Source: Drosophila miranda
Lineage: Eukaryota; Arthropoda; Insecta; Diptera; Drosophilidae
Assembly (NCBI RefSeq): GCF_003369915.1
Contig: NC_046677.1
Location: 23,082,913 to 23,146,912 of the forward strand
Direction of reading: 5' to 3'
DNA: 64,000 bases
The notes beneath the pieces are model-generated. The model ran no database searches. It worked only from the letters and a program-made list of their open reading frames with translations, and had not been told where the DNA came from. The position numbers and the translations under genes were made by a program. Of the stretch, positions 11,386-25,623 are shown piece by piece (position 1 is the stretch's first letter; each line of letters begins with the position of its first letter).

Positions 11386-11391
11386 AATAAA
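11386..11391 (+). promoter_or_regulatory. Polyadenylation signal of the PP2C gene
   Basis: AATAAA lies about 440 bp after the stop. Sequence between is 3'-UTR-like, with CA-rich tracts at 11100-11290. Confidence 0.55.
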
Positions 11392-12030
11392 GAAAGCATT
11401 AGAGAATGCACAAGATTCTTGTCGTGTCTTAAGGGGAACAGGCGAAGTATTGAGCTTAAATATAGGAACTGCATTCTTTAAACCGATCGGAGACCTACAG
11501 TCTGGAATAGGAACTGCAGAGTTGCACCAGGTTTCATAGAGAAAAGCTATTATAATTTTATAGCAACCTGCTTTAGTTGTTCATATCAAGCAGCACAGTT
11601 TCACAGTATTCTCGTACCCGTGCTTCTGTCGCGAGTACCTTTTTTGGAGCTCTCTGACTCTGCAGACTCGGGCCAGAGCGAAAACCGAATGTACATTTTT
11701 TTTGCATACTTGGACATACCCTTTTAAAATGCGTTGGTTGAAGAATAAATCTAGGCAGATAATTTCAGATGAAAATCTGCTTGAAAAGTTTCTTAGCAAA
11801 AGGCTTCGATAGTTTCATAGAAGCCTGCTCTTAGAGATTCATAGAAATTATCATGGTTTCATAGCAGGGAACTCTTTAATTTCTTAGCAATCAGCTGAAA
11901 ATTCTAATACCTTCACAAATATCTCTCTCCTCTCGTTACTCTCCAAATCTTCTTTTCTTCAGATTTCTTATCACTATTCAAATTCTCCCATAAATAGAAC
12001 CAAATTCCGCTTTATAAAGGACGCTTAATA
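11392..12030. other. Tail-to-tail intergenic spacer, PP2C gene to Rack1
   Basis: No gene seen. A short motif, TTTCATAG, recurs with variants between 11530 and 11890. AATAAA on the minus strand at 12032-12037 probably ends Rack1 transcripts. Confidence 0.5.
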
Positions 12031-12095
12031 TTTTATTTTTGTTTTCGCTTCAACAAATCAAATGGGCGACCAGGGCATAGACATAGTCCAAGAGC

Positions 12096-13500
12096 TTAGT
12101 GAGCTGATACAGACACTTGCCAGACGCGGATGGTGTTGTCAGAGTAGCCGGCGAACAGAGTCTGGCCGTCGGTGGACCAGGCCAGAGACAGACACTGGGG
12201 CTGATCGGCCTTGGAAGTGGGCGAGACGACCTCGGGGCGCAGCTCCTCGACGGTCTTCTTGCATGCCAGATCCCAGATCTTGATGGATGGGCCGTAGGCG
12301 ACGCACAGCCAGTAGCGGTTGGGCGAGAAGCACAGGGCATTGATGATGTCGTTGTGCTCCAGGGTGTACAGGTTCTTGCCGTCATTAAGATCCCACAGCA
12401 GAGCCTTGGAGTCCTTACCGCCGGAGGTGCACAGCGAGCCGTCGGGAGAGACGGTGACGGTGTTCAGGTAGCCGTTGTGGCCGTGATGGTTGTTCTTCAG
12501 CTTGCAGTTGGCCAAGTTCCAGACCTTGACGGTGCGATCCCAGCCGCAAGACACGATGATGGGATTCGAGTGGTTGGGCGAGAAACGCACGCACGACACC
12601 CAATCGGTGTGGCCATCTTCCTGGATGGTGAACTTGCACTCGGCCAGGGTGTTCCACAGCTTGATGGTCTTGTCCCGAGAACCGGACACGATCTGACGGT
12701 TATCAGCCGAGAAGGCCACCGACAGCACATCCTAAAATCAACGGAGAACAGCCATTATTAGTTGTGGTATCACAATGGGTGCGTTCTTAGGATCAAGTGG
12801 GGTGGGGGATTTTCAGTGTTTGCCTACTTACGACAGAGCCTCGAGCAAATGAGAGGGGACGCTGACCCGGCGGAGAACCGTTCATACAGATGTCAACCAG
12901 AAATTCTGCCTCGCATAGGCGCAATAATTTCGATCTGTACATGGCAATGGCACTCTCTCTTCCCTAACCGCACTCCTAACCTTACACCGGCCATTTACCA
13001 GTACAGATCTGTTTTTTGTTCAATAGCAAATCTCATTTCCCTGAGCAACTAAATTAATTGGAAACTTATCCCACCTTGGTGTGTCCCTCGAAGCGGCGAG
13101 TGGTCTTGCCGGCAGCCAGATCCCACAGACGAAGGGTCTGATCCCAGGAGCCGGACAGAGCGTAGTTTCCATCGGACGAGAGGACAACATCGCTGATGAA
13201 GTGGGAGTGGCCGTACAGGCGCTTCTGGGGATAGCCGTAGTTGGTATCCTCATCGCGGGTCAGCTTCCAGACGATCAGGGTCTTGTCTGCAGATGGGTAA
13301 ACACAACATTAGATGGGTCCTTCGGATGGCAGAGATATCTGCGGATTTGTTTCATCTTCGGCATTCGCGAAAGCGGCTTCCGAGTACTTGCCACGGGAGG
13401 CCGAGATGATGGTGTCGGGATCCTTGGGGTTGGTGGCGATTTGGGTGACCCAGCCATTGTGGCCGATCAGGGTACCACGCAATTGCAATGTCTCAGACAT
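12096..13500 (-). CDS. Rack1: Receptor for activated C kinase 1 (40S ribosome-bound WD40 scaffold)
   Basis: Three coding exons on the minus strand: 13500-13392, 13286-13075 and 12731-12096. They give 318 aa, the normal RACK1 length. The protein starts [20 protein letters not shown] and forms a seven-bladed WD40 propeller. Typical GH...WD units are visible, including [74 protein letters not shown] and [18 protein letters not shown]1 sits on the 40S head near the mRNA exit and links signalling kinases to translation. The first intron uses a GC-AG donor (TG|GCAAGT). The second intron holds a long imperfect hairpin. The 5' region has a TCT-type pyrimidine initiator of the kind used by translation genes. 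Confidence 0.98.
12932..13009. ncRNA. Long imperfect hairpin in Rack1 intron 2 (candidate intronic RNA)
   Basis: GATCTGTACATGGCAATGGC at 12932-12951 pairs with GCCATTTACCAGTACAGATC at 12990-13009. Sixteen of 20 positions pair (9 bp, then two small mismatched pairs, then 6 bp), with a 38-nt loop. The intron is inside a ribosome-associated gene of the sort that often hosts small nucleolar RNAs. I could not identify the RNA or confirm C/D or H/ACA boxes. It could be a miRNA-like hairpin or part of an H/ACA RNA. Confidence 0.35.
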
Positions 13501-13570
13501 TTTCAGTCAATTAAATATTTGCAACGGGAGCGCAATTGAAACACGTCCAAAGGCGCTGCAAGCTGGCAGA

Positions 13571-13581
13571 AAAAGAGGAAC
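13571..13581 (-). promoter_or_regulatory. Rack1: TCT-type initiator of Rack1
   Basis: The minus strand reads TTCCTCTTTTTCTG about 75 bp upstream of the start codon. This matches the polypyrimidine (TCT) initiator used by ribosomal protein and translation-factor genes in flies. The exact start site is inferred. Confidence 0.5.
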
Positions 13582-13699
13582 ATCCGGCCAGTGTTCGACA
13601 CGTTGGCAAATGTCAAAATGGGAATAGTGCTGGAAGACGCACGGGAAATACCAAATAGAGTTTATTTTGTCGACCTTGTCCAATAAAATCAAGTATTTA

Positions 13700-13850
13700 A
13701 AATAAATCAGCCAAGTAGAAAACAGGTTAATTAATCGGATTAAATTATGTGGGCAGGGCTGAGAGATATATCTCGCTAGTAATGTTCGACGGAATATCAA
13801 AAACGAAGAATATTTTCGAAAATTTTTCGGTATATTTAAAAAATGTCAAA
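13700..13850 (+). repeat. Diverged copy of mts upstream sequence
   Basis: Resembles 15205-15360 in order and spacing: TTAATTAATCGGATTAAA, then TATGTGGGCA, then GGAATATCAAAAACGAAGAA, then CGGTATATTTAAAAAATG. The second copy reads TATTAATCGTATAAAACTATGTGGGCATG and so on, just upstream of the mts promoter. The two copies bracket the chimeric pseudogene. Confidence 0.7.
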
Positions 13851-14099
13851 ATGACAGCCGTTCGCTATCGAGGAACTGCCACCACCAGAGATCAGCTGTC
13901 ACGATTTATCGAAGCACTGCCATCTCAATTGCGGAACAAAACAAAGAAATCTTTTTTATTAGATTTGTGGGGTGGGGGAGATTTTTCCGTAGACGGCCGA
14001 TTTAAACCGATTTAAAACCATTAATCCGACCACAGAGCAGACCATCGCTGAAACTGGGCTACCGGCAACACCATCGCCCTAAAGCCAGCCGAGCAGTCA

Positions 14100-15000
14100 A
14101 TGTGGTGCCTGGTTTCGGTGGCGGCCGGCGCTGCCCTGGCCAATCACGCAGATGTCGCCAAGTACGTGCCCTGCATCTCCCCAGCTACGACAGACTGCCG
14201 GAATGTACCACTGCCGGTGTGCGGAAAGAATATCCGTGCCCAGGTGTAGCTCTGTCTCCTATTCTACGGCGTGTATCCGGCCAACGACTGTATATCCGCC
14301 TTCTGGCGCTGTGACGAAAGGACTGGCCTGCGAATCAGTTCAGCTGGTAGTCAGTCGTGGGCAGCGACAAGGCTCTGATCGGCGATGGTACCACCTGTGA
14401 CAGCTGTTACAACGTCCACGATGAGGCCGACTGCTGCAACCGGCCAGGAGACTTTCAGTGTCCCATCAACAAGGTGAGTGGAAAGACTCGATATCTGCCC
14501 AAATTCTTAAACTAACAATATCCTACTCCACCTTTCTACAGCATCGCATATCGGCCAAGCAGATCAATGAGATTGTATCAACTCATCCCAAGGCCAAAAC
14601 TGTTAATCTCCTTGATGACAGTCCAACGGTGGACTCCGCTTAATGATGCGACCAATGATCTGTCTAGGGCCATCTTTGATGACGGTCCGTCGCCTTTGCC
14701 TGCGAAACCGTTGCCAAAGTCTCTCTTTGATGATGATCTGGAAGATGACTTCCTAAGCTCCTTTTCGCCCAAGCCAAAGCCACCATAACAAAAACTTAAA
14801 TCCTCCCTATTCGATGACGATGATTAGGATATAGATGATATTTTTGTCAAGCCATCGATGCAGCCGAACAATCACTCAGAGAGATTAGTTGGAAAAAACC
14901 TCTCTGTTTGATGATGACCTTGACCAGGATGATGTCCTTGATTTGTTTGGCTCAAAGACCAGCAACATTACGACTGTTTTTTTTTTTTTGTTGAACTATT
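14100..15000 (+). pseudogene. Chimeric pseudogene: Cys-rich secreted protein part joined to FAM21-like part
   Basis: The 5' part (14100-14473) opens with an ATG and signal-peptide-like sequence (MWCLVSVAAGAALANHADVA). It continues with Cys-rich text (VPLPVCGKNIRAQ, then a stop, then FYGVYPANDCISAFWRCDE, then in another frame CDSCYNVHDEADCCNRPG). It ends at a good donor AAG|GTGAGT, and a short intron ends at CTACAG (14541). The 3' part (14542 on) reads HPKAKTVNLLDD and, after frame changes and stops, PKSLFDDDLEDDFLSSF, SSLFDDDD, LSLFDDDLDQDD and DVLDLFGSK. Repeated LFDDD and DLF acidic motifs are the signature of the tail of FAM21 (WASH complex subunit 2). Several frameshifts and stops make it non-functional. 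FAM21 parentage is an inference from those motifs. The source of the Cys-rich half is unknown. Confidence 0.7.
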
Positions 15001-15204
15001 TTGTTTAACCCTTTAAGCCTAAAAACTAGCCAATCTTGTAGAACATTTATTCATCAATGGCCTAAAATTAGTTAGCCAGAATTATTCAACGAAATATAGA
15101 AATTGAACAATATAAACGACTATCCCCTTTCGTTTTTTTTTGTTTGGCCATTTTCGATAAAACCTCTTTATATGCAAAATGCAATAAAAGCATTTGATTA
15201 AAAT

Positions 15205-15360
15205 AAGCTAGTTAATTAGAAAATTGATTTATTAATCGTATAAAACTATGTGGGCATGTCTAAATGTTCTATATAGCTGAGAATATTCCACGAAAGATCA
15301 AAAACGAGGAATATGTAAAATAGAACATGAATTTGTCAGTATATTTACGGTATATTTTTT
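15205..15360 (+). repeat. Second copy of the mts upstream repeat
   Basis: Partner of 13700-13850; directly adjoins the mts promoter module. The order of matching blocks is the same, with small insertions. Confidence 0.7.
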
Positions 15361-15442
15361 AAATGAGACGGTATGTTTCGGTATATGTCTGAGGGTCGGA
15401 CTTAGGGGGTATATTTGATCGATAAGTCCGCGGTCACACTGG
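15335..15442 (+). promoter_or_regulatory. mts: mts core promoter with repeated GGTATATTT and Motif 1
   Basis: Contains CAGTATATTTACGGTATATT, CGGTATGTTTCGGTATAT, GGGTATATTTGATCGATAAG and then GGTCACACT at 15432-15440. The last is Ohler Motif 1 (bound by M1BP), a hallmark of TATA-less housekeeping promoters, here in the sense orientation about 220 bp upstream of the ATG. The intervening sequence is the predicted 5' UTR. Confidence 0.7.
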
Positions 15443-15659
15443 TCGTCGGGAACAAAAAATACGAAGAAAAAATTGCTTTATTCAACGAAATTTTGCATCA
15501 ATCTCTTGAGCGCAAAATTTCAGACGAGAGCAAGTGTAAACGCGGTCAGCAATCTAATTTGCGCGGATAATATATTTCTTTCTTACCCCCGGTTAATAAA
15601 AAGGCGTCAAAATTGAATCGACAAAGATTGACGAGTCGTTTCCTTCCACCACAACTGCG

Positions 15660-18234
<2,575 letters not shown>

Positions 18235-19140
18235 GCTGGATTGCGCTTACATTTAAACATATTACATCGCATTATAAAAACAAGAACAACAAGAAACCCC
18301 AATATATAATATAAACAAAACAAAAGAAACGAGAAACCAAGCAACAACAAAAAGTATATAAATTAAACAACAAAATGGCAAATGCTGTTGATGATTAAGA
18401 AAACAGAAACCCAACAGATAATATTTAAACCTATTCTCGATGCATTTGTTTGAAACAATTCGAGAACGATGCAAAAAGCAACAGCCTTTGATCGTTCATC
18501 GTTGATTGTTGTTTGCCCAGAAAAATTCAAGTCGCGTTTCGGGAGCGACAAAAGATATATCAAAGATAGCGCAAGAAGAGCGAGGAGTGGCGGAGAAGCA
18601 GGAGCCGGATGAAATCATGATACAATCCAATCAAACCTACCAACCTACCAACCAACCAACCAACAACCAAGCAACAAGAACTACAACTACTTAGCTAAAT
18701 TTGTTAATTTATAAAAATAACGAACTAAGCGCGCCGCCAGCAGAAAGCAGAAGCCAGAGCCCAAAATGGGAATGATGGATGGATAAACGGATGGATTATG
18801 ACATGTGTGTGTGGGGATTTTAGGGGGGATGTGGGAGGGGGGGGCCGAGGATATGACTATGACAAAGGATGAAGGACTAAGAACAACTGACATACGAACC
18901 CAGGACAACAGCAGACGGCAGCATGTGGGTGTAGCGCGAGAAGCATGAGGATATAGCAGGAGCAGCACGAGAAGCAGCAGCAGCAGCAGCAATGGGGATA
19001 AAGTGCGAGGCGGGCCAGCGATTCATAGAAACAAGAAGAAAAAAATTATATAAAGAAAATGAGGAAAACGTTTAATATTACTGATTAAAATTACAAAAAC
19101 AAAAAAAGCGAATAAAATTATTAAAAAAAGCAAATAAAAA
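18235..19140 (+). other. mts: A-rich 3' UTR of mts
   Basis: The sequence after the stop is strongly A-rich on the plus strand, with (CCAAC)n-like repeats near 18640-18670 and (AGC)n near 18963-18991. Candidate AATAAA signals occur near 19111 and 19133. The end is inferred. Confidence 0.45.
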
Positions 19141-22100
19141 AACCACACCACAAAACAAAAAAGAAAAAGATTAAAAAAAATTCATTACAAATTAAGTTCA
19201 TATGTAACTTTAATAATAATAAAAGAAAACCACACAAAAAACACAACAAGGAAATTGCCATAATTCCCAAAACTAACGGTTCAAGGGAGGACAATGAATG
19301 TGGTTGCATTTTAAGAGAGAGCCAGAGAGAGAGTGCTTAAGAGAGTGCGGAATTTAAGAGCGAGCTTCAAAGAGAGGAGATAAATATTGTTGCCTCTTAG
19401 GGAGATTGAAACCTGCTCTTTCCTCCAAAAGAAACCTAAGAGCGAATACCGTTAGAAGTATCCATTATTTCTCAAAGCTGGCAATGCCATGCTTTGCCAT
19501 TTGCCCTGCGGCTAACGGTAGTGTGTATGCGAGCCTGCCAAAGATAACACGACCGAAAAAGGAAGCGGAAGTCGGGCATCAAACGGCTCCCTAATTGAGA
19601 CCACAAGACCAGACAAGACTAGACGACACGACAGGCTCTGGGACCGAGACCACGAGGCATCCATCGGCATCCCGCCCCCGAAAAACGATTCCAAAGTCAG
19701 AATCGAAATCAGAGCCTGCTCTCGGTAACGGTAACGGGCCGGGTCGCATTTGATTCCAAGGGAAAGCGAAAGCAAATCTTGGCAACTTTGTATAATTTTT
19801 GGAATATTTTAGCAGCCACACACAGTACTGTTTGTGTGTGTTTTTGTTGGAAATTCTAATTTCAAAACATGCTTGGGACCCTCAAGTGCCCAAGAACTTG
19901 CTCCACACGAACCCGCACCCACACCCTCACTCCCCCAAAGAACATACTCCGTACACCTACCGAGACTTGTCATCTATCATGCCCCAACAAACCAGGAATG
20001 GATGCGAGGTCGGGGGCGGAGGTAATTGTCGCCATCGGGCCGGGGGGTCCTTGGCTGCTTCTGTGGAGAGTTTATATCAGGGGAGGGGGTGGTGGGGCTG
20101 TTTCTCTGGATTCTGGGAGGTTGGAGCAGATTGTATTTGTCGTTGGGGCAGCGACAGCCACTGCTACTGCGACTGCGACTGCGGCGTATGCGACATGGAA
20201 AATCCATTATCACGAAGTGAATTTTTACTGAAAAATTTACATACCCCCACAGCTCTCATCTCTCCTCTTCCCCCCTATCCCACCGCTCGCTCATATAAAT
20301 GTGAAAATAAATCCTGAGTGCGTGCTGTTCGGGAGGAGGATGGGCGGGATGGTGGTAGAAGGATGGTAGGGATGCTGTTCGGCTGCATGGAATATAACCC
20401 ACAGAAATATGTACAACTCTATTTGATGGGCCGTTATTAAGTTAAGGAATGCCACACACACAAAAAAGTTCTCTACCAAGAATCATCCACCTAGCAAAAG
20501 ATTGTATTTAATTAAAGGCATAAATTTAAAATGTATCCTACGCCTCCTCCTACCCCTGCAATTCGCCCTTAAGGCCTCTCCTAGATGATGGCCGAAAATG
20601 TTTGGACCATAAAACAAAAGTAAGTGAATCGGGATGATGGATACGGTTAAGGTTTCGTTTCGGGATGCACGAGAGAGAGGATACGCTTACGGTTTAGGGA
20701 CCAGGAGCAGCAGGATCTGTGTAGAGGTAGCCTAAATATTAAAAATTTAAATGAACTGCTCACTTTTTACGATTTTGTCCTTAGTTTACGACTGTCTGGG
20801 GTGGGGCGGGGTGCTCTGCCTAAACAAACGTTTTTCGTATTTTTATCGTCTCTGGGTATGGGGGTAATTTTTGGGTTTGGCCGGGGCTATAGTGTATGGT
20901 GGTTGTGGCAGGGAGGGGGGCTGCCATTCTCCGTGCAAGTATCTTTTACGATGCAAATTTGTTGCCATAAAATTGAAGAGTGTAGCCAAAAGTGAGGCGC
21001 TTTGCCTAAATAAACTTTGCAGACTACAATGATGATGATGAGTTGCCATTGCCCCTGGTTGATGATGATGATGCCTCGTCCGCCCGTTCAACCGCCCGCC
21101 ACGTGCTGCCTGCCTGCCTGTCAGTCTCGATTTTCTCTCTGGCGAAAGGTTGAAAGGTCAGGCCTGGTTAGAAGCAGCAGCAGCACAACACTCACACGTT
21201 CAGGAAGGGTAGTATGGTGTAAAAAGGGGAGATCCTAGGGCGCGATTGGCTCTTCGTAAAGCGTAAACCGTACAGGCGGCAAATCAACGAAAATCGATTC
21301 CCGCTAAATACCCAAGTTGGGGCCTCCCCCAGTACCCAGTACCCAGGAGTTAACAACGTTAACCCAGCCTCAACTTGGCAATATACAAAACTTTTTCCAC
21401 TTCTCACTCCACGCCCCCCCTCTGGCTGATAAATCCCCAGCGATTTGCGTCTCAGTCCCAGTCCAAGTCTGTCATCGTGCTTTATTTTTGTGCTATTCTT
21501 TTTCTGTATTGTGTATTCTGTATTTATTTAAATTCTTTTACACTTTTTATGCCAATTCCTGCTTCGTTTTCGGCTACTACTCGTAATCTATGGTCTCTTA
21601 CTTGGCAGCTAATCTACGAGTAACCTTAACTGAAAGCTATCTCCACTCTCTGATTAGATAAGACACGAGTAATTAGCGCGAGAGTTTAGATAACTTGAAG
21701 ATTACTGCGGGTCAGTGAGGGGAATACAGTCGGACTCATGTAACACAAACTTTTTTGGACAAGAAATTAATTGGATTTCCCTAGCCAGCTTACACAGTGT
21801 ATTTGTGTCTCAATTTAATTGCAACTTAAATATTTAAAAAAAATATAGGATATTCTAATAGGTTGCCTAAAGGTTCACCAGGTGTTACCTGGTGTCAATT
21901 TCAAAAGTTATAAGGCATTAATACCTATTGTACTAAAAATTAGGATAGTTCCAGGTTCATTGACCTACCACACTACCAGTAAACTAAGCATTAAGCAATA
22001 CCATTCCCTATCGAAGACGAATGTTTCAGAAAAGGAATATCATTTCTTCTTTGTAAAGTAATTTAAAGGATAATAGAACACATAGATATCAAAAGTAAGT

Positions 22101-25100
22101 GAAAAAGTATATGATTTTGAAGGCAAGGGGGAACAGTTGGAAGGCCACGAATTTTAATGATGAAAATGAGAGAGTAATGGCCAGTTTCTCGACTTCGGGT
22201 TAACTTTAATCGGAATATTAAAAGTGTCCGATAATGAAAATTCGGTTTCCTCAAGCTGTAAACGTAGACAGCAGAAGAGCGACATAGTATCTACGTTTTC
22301 TAGAAACTTTGATGGTTACAATATTATAAATATATCTTTGTAGGGGACGCAATAATACTTTAAGTACCCCTTAAACCCGAGACTTGATTTCAATAAAATA
22401 CCACAGAAGGTAACAGCTGCGGTTCACATTTGGCGTGTGTTGGTCTTTGGGAAGTTTCACTGTTGATTAAATCAGTAATTAGTACGACACCGGCCTCTAC
22501 AGGCGCACATGTCGTCGAAACACACACTACTATCTCTATCACTGTTCCCACACACACACACACACACACACACATATGAACTACAGATGGAACCACAGGC
22601 TGCTGCTGCTGCTGCTCTTTTGCTTTTACTTTTGTTTCCTTTCTTTCGTTTCGTGCTGCCCTTCCACCTGCAGGAATTACTCAAATTTATCTATGTTCCA
22701 GGGCATTCCTATAGTCACTCTATATCCATCTCGCTCCTGGACTCCCCCTCTCCCTTTCTATAGCGTTGTTTTATTTTTGTTTCTACTTTGTCGCTTTCTA
22801 TTTGTTGTTGCTGGCCTTTTCTGCTGCGGGCATTGACTGACTTCCTTCCGCCTGCCCGCTCTTTCAGGAATACGGATGGTATGGGATGGTATGGTATGGG
22901 ACTGGGGGGATAAGTTCAAGTGAAGCTGGAGCACCGTGCTCCAAAGTCGGATCCGGGAGCCGCCTGGCGCCTCTCTTCCGTTTCTCCGTTGCGTTGCGTG
23001 TTTCGCTTTTGTACGTTTTCTATTGCCGCTTCCTTCCGATATTCCTGTCCTCTTCTCTCTTCTCTGTTGTATTTATATTTTCTTTATTCTTTTTTTTTTG
23101 CTTCTCCCTCTTTTTTTTTGGTTCTTCGTTCTTTCCAGAATTTTTATACCGTGCTTTTGGATGAGGGACGACATGGAGTATATTGTATTGGTGTAGATTC
23201 TTGTATAAAATCGGAATAATGCCTGGATCTTGGAGATCAGTAAAGCTATAAACGAATATTTTGGTCCTTCCTTATCGCTTATATCATCTTTATCAACATC
23301 TCTACCTTTTATCGGCTTCACTTTCCTTCCTTGAAAAATAGGACGAAGCTGTGAAGACATTATCTACACATAATACAATAATATAAAACGTTAAAGTTCG
23401 GAATATTTTTACAGCCAGAATGATGAAGTATCGATCAATGCAAATGACATATCCTATGAAAGTAATGCAAGTTCTTACATTCTAATTAAAACTAGGATTT
23501 AAATTAAATACAGTCAAAATGTGGCAAGGAACATCTCTTGTTGGGAATGTATTGCCATATATTCATTCTCCTCTTATTAAGAGGGTTTTTTTTTTCATTT
23601 TTATAGAGAATGTTGGAATATTTGGGTATCTTCTAGTCCTTAGACTCCAACTGTGGCTCGCTTGGATTTTTTCTTTATTTCCCAGTGAATTTGGTTGTCT
23701 CGCACGTGAGCCGCATAATGAAATTTGCTGCCCCGACACGGCGGCCACTCCCTATTGTCTGTGTGTGTGTTTCGGTCGTGTCCTCCCTCTCGCTGTGTTG
23801 TGTGTGTGCTCCGGGGTGTGCCCAGCTGCTTAGCCTAATCTTATGTCGCCTTAAAGAGATGTCATTGGAGTTGCCTCCAGCTCCAGCTTCTGCTCCAGAT
23901 GCTCCCTGCTGCTTCCACAACTTAATGCGAAGGAATCAGAGTTTTGGCCTGGTCTTATTTGCATTCCCGTGCGCCCAAAAGGTGACAACACAAAATGCTC
24001 AATGTGGCAAAAAACAAGCTCCCATCGACATTACCGAACAAAAACCAACAACACACACACATACAGAGGCAGACAGCTTGGGGTCTTAGCCTGGTCCAAT
24101 GTCTGACCCCATCTCCTGCTCGGTTGTATGCCTCCTGCCTCCTATCGTTTCACACTTTTTGGCTGCGCTGTGCTTTCAAGTGGAAAATTACTTTCGCAGC
24201 TTTATGATGCGGAAATTATATGAAAATCATGGCGAATTTGCCTTACAAGGAATGCGATTCGGCCAGGACCACGACGCGGACCGTATTCTGCTCCGCATAT
24301 CCTGTATACATCTGCATATGTAGCCGTAGCCTCTTCTGCCAGCTTTTCTCTGTGCGCTATCTCTGAGCCCCGATCAAGGCACCAGCCACGCCACGCCCAC
24401 AGCAGCCAGCCAGCAAGCAGCCAGCAGTCGCATAATGAAACGAGCTTTTGGCTCTGGCGATGGGATGCCGTTGACAACTTGGTTGAGGACTCATCCTATA
24501 CTCCACTTTGCCACGCCGGCAGCTGCTGACTGGCTCCATTTCCATTTGAATTAGCATAAAACGAGGCGGCTTACGTCTGTCTATTGTAGGATGGTTGGGG
24601 CATGCAGATGGGGTGTACTGTGCCGTGCCACTCCGAATCAAAGCCACCGTCGTCGAGTGCGGGGCGAGATATCATCTGTTGCTGCTGTTCCTTCTGCTTT
24701 TACTTCTGCTCCTGTGCGACGACGACGACGACTTCGTTATCTTTTTAACTTGCTGCCGTCGTTTATTTAACTGATAATGATTTGATGGCAGTTGGCTAAG
24801 CTTTCGACAAAGCCCTGTCTCCCACACCGGCGCCGACTCGACTCCCATCGCCCATCTCCGGGTGGTGGCCCAACTCCTAGACCCATTTCCACGCCCATTC
24901 CTGTGCCATTTACTGAGGTCAATTACACGCTTTCGATTAAATTTGCCATGGATTGGTGATGGTGTTGCCTGCTGGGTGTTGACACGGAACAGCTGCCTTA
25001 GAACGAGGAGTCCCGTCTCCCCGCTTTCGGGTCTTCTCTTTTTCCCAGCATTCATCCTGCTCTGCTCGCCTTTGCCTGCTAGGGAATGGGAATCGGAATG

Positions 25101-25560
25101 GGAATGGTGGAGAGAGGTATGTTGTATGTGTGGCACAAATAAAGTTGAATTATTATTTTTCTTTATGCTTACTTCGGTCGGAGGGGGGGCTCCTGTGGTT
25201 GGGGGCTAAGTGCGTGCCCGGAATGCTCAAGTGTTGCCAAGTTGCATATTCGCTTCGTTATCCCCCATTGGGGTTATGCCACCAGCAAGCAAAAGCAGCA
25301 GCAGCAACAGCAGCTCCATCGTCAAGCGCGCTTTAAAGAGGGGATTACGCAAACCATATTGGATATTTAACAAGGAATTGCTGGCATTTCTGTATAAATT
25401 CCAGCATACTTATCCCATTATTAATACGCAGTGGCGGTATTTTCTTGAATGGCATTTAAATTTGTGGTTCTTTCACGTTTTTAGGTGGTTTTAGGACGGC
25501 ATTCGCTTGTTTTTCGTGGCGGCTGCAAAACGTAAACAAAGGGTCGCCATATTTCGATGA
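19141..25560. other. Long gene-poor intergenic region
   Basis: Open reading frames here are low-complexity or antisense-like and show no conserved domain. Features seen are simple repeats only: (CA)n at 22549-22574, GAGA-type tracts at 19313-19380 and GATGATGAT at 21028-21075. Possible enhancers for mts or for the membrane-protein gene cannot be told from sequence alone. Confidence 0.5.
22549..22574. repeat. (CA)n microsatellite
   Basis: Thirteen uninterrupted CA dinucleotides. Confidence 0.95.
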
Positions 25561-25566
25561 CACTCC

Positions 25567-25575
25567 AGTGTGACC
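25567..25575 (-). promoter_or_regulatory. Motif 1 core in reverse orientation
   Basis: AGTGTGACC on the plus strand is GGTCACACT on the minus strand. It lies about 50 bp before the duplicated leader of the membrane-protein gene. It points away from that gene, so it may mark a divergent promoter. Confidence 0.4.
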
Positions 25576-25623
25576 ATTTTTTGCAGAGAGTCTATTCTAA
25601 TTGAACGGAATTTTGAGAGAGCG

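Noticed and set aside
12117-12761. 214-codon plus-strand ORF over Rack1 exon 3
   Set aside because: Antisense shadow of WD40 coding sequence.
19799-20317. Overlapping ORFs rich in Cys/Gly/Pro downstream of mts
   Set aside because: Low-complexity reading of repeats in several frames at once; no splice context or conserved motif.
22886-23219. Three overlapping hydrophobic ORFs
   Set aside because: Arise from T-rich sequence; Phe/Ser/Leu-rich in every frame.
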